The notes under the pieces: model-generated
Database searches by the model: none
What the model was told of the DNA's origin: nothing
The model's input: only the letters and a program-made list of their open reading frames with translations
Program-made: the position numbers and the translations under genes
In this document: piece after piece, positions 5,316 to 6,495 of the stretch
Layout: every line of letters starts with the position of its first letter
Numbering within the stretch: the first letter of the stretch is position 1
Assembly: GCA_028817775.1 (NCBI GenBank)
Contig: JAPPOW010000203.1
Coordinates: 415-6,909 of the forward strand
Source of the DNA: Candidatus Melainabacteria bacterium
GTDB taxonomy: Bacteria > Cyanobacteriota > Vampirovibrionia > LMEP-6097
Length of the DNA stretch: 6,495 bases
Direction: 5' to 3'

Positions 5316-5871
5316 ACCAGAAGAATCTGTATTGAAAGAAACCGGGGACCTACTAGAAACAGCACGTAACGAAGTGCTTAATGAAATTAATAACAAGCGT
5401 AGTTTGTTGGGGCGCATCTTTGGCAACGGCGATAATGACTCGCTCAAACGTGCACAATCTTCTATCAGCAAAGCAATCAACCAAATGCAAAACTTTGGCA
5501 AGGATGAATCTGGCTTAGTTGTTAAATTACAACAACATCTTAGCCAAAAAGCTGAAGAAGTAAAAGATTTAGAAAAGCAATTTGAAGAGACTGAACGTCA
5601 GACAAGTACTTTGCGTGACAAAGTTCGTTTCTATGAAGCAGAAATTGAGAAGCTCAAAGAAGCCAATGCTCAAGAGCGTCAAGTAGAACTTCCTCAAGAG
5701 CACCACCGTATTGAAGAGGATCTCAAAGCTAAGATCCAAGAACTTGAAGATAGCAATAGAGAAATTCAGATTAGATTTGAAGGTGTTTGTGATGACTTAC
5801 AAGACTCGGAAGAATTGACTGTTGAGTACTACCAACGCCTCAAAAGAGTCAAAACAGAAATTACTAGTTAA
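5308..5871 (+). CDS. Coiled-coil protein, 187 aa, unknown function
   Basis: The frame encodes a highly charged protein dominated by Glu, Lys, Gln and Leu. From about residue 70 to 165 it shows heptad-like spacing (LSQKAEEVKDLEKQFEE, then YEAEIEKLKEAN and LKAKIQELEDSN), indicating a long coiled coil. The first 60 residues contain an LLGRIFGNGDND segment and a predicted helix. No membrane segment, signal peptide or enzymatic motif is seen, and I do not recognise the family. The start ATG overlaps the S1 stop by 8 nt, and its TAA overlaps the folB ATG as TAATG. This packing implies co-translation with S1 and FolB but does not reveal a role. A GrpE-like or cell-division scaffold role cannot be inferred from the coiled coil alone. 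Confidence 0.82.
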   Translation: MSKPEESVLKETGDLLETARNEVLNEINNKRSLLGRIFGNGDNDSLKRAQSSISKAINQMQNFGKDESGLVVKLQQHLSQKAEEVKDLEKQFEETERQTSTLRDKVRFYEAEIEKLKEANAQERQVELPQEHHRIEEDLKAKIQELEDSNREIQIRFEGVCDDLQDSEELTVEYYQRLKRVKTEITS

Positions 5872-6248
5872 TGGCAAAAGCCCCTGCTGACTGCATTATA
5901 TTGAAGGACCTACAAGCTTTTTGTAAGCTAGGTAGTTATGATTTTGAACGAGTACTAGGACAGTGTGTCTTTATGAACTTAGAAATGGAGTTAGATTTAT
6001 CCAAGGCTGGTAAATCCAACGACATTGTAGATTCTATTGACTATGTAGAAGTTGCTGTTGCAATCAGGGAGCTCTGCCAAAGTAAAGAATTTCATCTCAT
6101 CGAGCATCTTGCCCATGAGATAATTGAAATGCTATTTGAGCGCTTTAGCAAACTTGAGGGCATAGTAATTGAAATCAACAAAACCATTGTCAACGCCGAA
6201 CAGTTTAGCGGAAACCCTTCCATCAGGTTATACCGAACAAGGGTTTAG
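5871..6248 (+). CDS. folB: Dihydroneopterin aldolase
   Basis: Cleaves 7,8-dihydroneopterin to 6-hydroxymethyl-7,8-dihydropterin and glycolaldehyde in folate synthesis, in the cytoplasm. The 125-residue length is typical. Family landmarks are the LKDLQAFCKLGSYDFER segment (11-27), whose Glu26 matches the active-site Glu of the G-x-Y-D-W-E motif, DSIDYVEV (54-61) with Tyr58, FHLIEHLAHEI (74-84) with the substrate-binding Glu78, and Lys104 at the catalytic lysine position. The usual Lys-Pro after this strand is Lys-Thr here (INKTIVNAEQF), a small departure with the catalytic lysine kept. The ATG shares its A with the upstream stop (TAATG) and no Shine-Dalgarno site is visible, so reinitiation is likely. 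Its 3' end overlaps the pabB-like frame. The related FolX epimerase is an alternative but less likely. Confidence 0.9.
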   Translation: MAKAPADCIILKDLQAFCKLGSYDFERVLGQCVFMNLEMELDLSKAGKSNDIVDSIDYVEVAVAIRELCQSKEFHLIEHLAHEIIEMLFERFSKLEGIVIEINKTIVNAEQFSGNPSIRLYRTRV

Positions 6249-6495
6249 CTTTGTTTTTGAAGATGCAAATCAATGCCTAACCGGGTCTAATCCGATTGAA
6301 ATTTTTCACTCTCTTGCTGATCTAGATTCTTACTTAGCCAAAAATCCTGAATTGATTGAAATGCCTGAAGCTGGTTTTGCTGGCTATATGACTTATGAGG
6401 GTGATTGTGAATTCGCGCTCTACGAGGTCATTGCGAGGAACGAAGTGACGCGGCAATCCAATGCACCGGCAAAAACCTTTGCATTAGATTGCTTC
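6169..6495 (+). CDS. pabB: Aminodeoxychorismate synthase component I (PabB-like), N-terminal part only, carrying a repeat insertion
   Basis: The frame runs off the window, leaving 109 codons. The sequence FSFVFEDANQCLTGSNPIEIF (about residues 26-46) and AGFAGYMTYEGDCEFALYE (68-86) resemble the N-terminal domain of chorismate-utilising enzymes of the PabB/anthranilate synthase I group, especially the G-Y-x-x-Y-E motif. With PabA, PabB makes 4-amino-4-deoxychorismate from chorismate and glutamine for p-aminobenzoate, which suits the folB neighbour. The catalytic C-terminal domain is outside the window, so TrpE-like or PabB-lyase fusion forms remain possible. No ATG precedes the conserved part. 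TTG at 6169 fits best, with GAGGG (6156-6160) 8 nt upstream, giving an 80-nt overlap with folB. TTG at 6187 is an alternative. From codon 87 the frame enters the palindromic repeat and stays open to the window end. It could be a functional gene with an inserted peptide or an interrupted one. Confidence 0.68.
   Translation, partial: MKSTKPLSTPNSLAETLPSGYTEQGFSFVFEDANQCLTGSNPIEIFHSLADLDSYLAKNPELIEMPEAGFAGYMTYEGDCEFALYEVIARNEVTRQSNAPAKTFALDCF
6427..6495. repeat. Palindromic dispersed repeat, copy C, inside the pabB-like frame (cut by window end)
   Basis: The left arm begins GTCATTGCGAGGAACGAAG and continues to GCGGCAATCCAATGCA. After a short spacer the right arm begins TGCATTAGATTGCTTC, complementary to the inner left arm with two mismatches. 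It matches copy A at its outer start (GTCATTGCGAG) and core (GCAATC-TAATGCA type). Read in the pabB frame it gives VIARNEVTRQSNAPAKTFAL with no stop. The remaining right arm lies beyond the window. Confidence 0.85.

Noticed and set aside
4745..5501. Minus-strand open frames over the S1 and coiled-coil genes
   Set aside because: They are antisense shadows of the S1 domains and the coiled coil, with no promoter or Shine-Dalgarno site.
6361..6495. ATG at 6361 as the true pabB start
   Set aside because: It would discard the conserved VFEDANQ...PIEIF part that fits the chorismate enzyme N-terminus, while TTG 6169 has a GAGGG site at good spacing.
1..6495. Defence, toxin-antitoxin, prophage or secretion module
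   Set aside because: No gene in the window shows motifs of such systems. The unknown proteins sit among housekeeping genes and lack the expected partners.

Overview
The window comes from a bacterial chromosome of moderately low GC (roughly 40-45 % by eye). It has dense short operons, real Shine-Dalgarno sites in front of some genes and none in front of others, and a dispersed palindromic repeat family. The short four-domain ribosomal protein S1 resembles those of Cyanobacteria and related lineages such as Melainabacteria, but this placement is a low-confidence guess. No tRNA, rRNA, CRISPR array, transposase or defence module is visible.

Layout. (1) Positions 73-1434 (+) encode an unrecognised 453-residue soluble protein. 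Its stop codon directly abuts the stop codon of the next, convergent gene. (2) Positions 1435-3540 hold two divergent 6-phosphofructokinases. The minus-strand enzyme carries the Asp/Lys signature of pyrophosphate-dependent PFK (GGEDT, PKTIDND). The plus-strand enzyme carries the Gly/Gly signature of ATP-dependent PFK (GGDGS, PGTIDND). An 83-bp palindromic repeat fills the space between their two -10 boxes. (3) Positions 3555-3992 encode a small four-helix membrane protein, apparently with its own promoter and a leaderless start. (4) A 222-bp gap (3993-4214) holds a second repeat copy, a probable promoter and a roughly 72-nt structured leader. (5) Positions 4215-6495 form a tightly overlapping operon: S1-domain protein (rpsA-like), an unknown coiled-coil protein, dihydroneopterin aldolase (folB), and the start of a chorismate-binding enzyme resembling PabB.

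How the genes fit together. The PFK pair would give the cell one reversible, PPi-driven and one irreversible, ATP-driven route at the same glycolytic step. FolB and PabB belong to the two converging branches of folate synthesis (pterin and p-aminobenzoate), which supports both calls.

The most notable observation is that the third copy of the palindromic repeat lies inside the pabB-like reading frame and is open throughout in that frame. It therefore adds a peptide (VIARNEVTRQS...) to the predicted enzyme, recalling the protein-coding palindromic elements of Rickettsia. The window ends inside this copy, so it remains undecided whether the gene is functional or interrupted.
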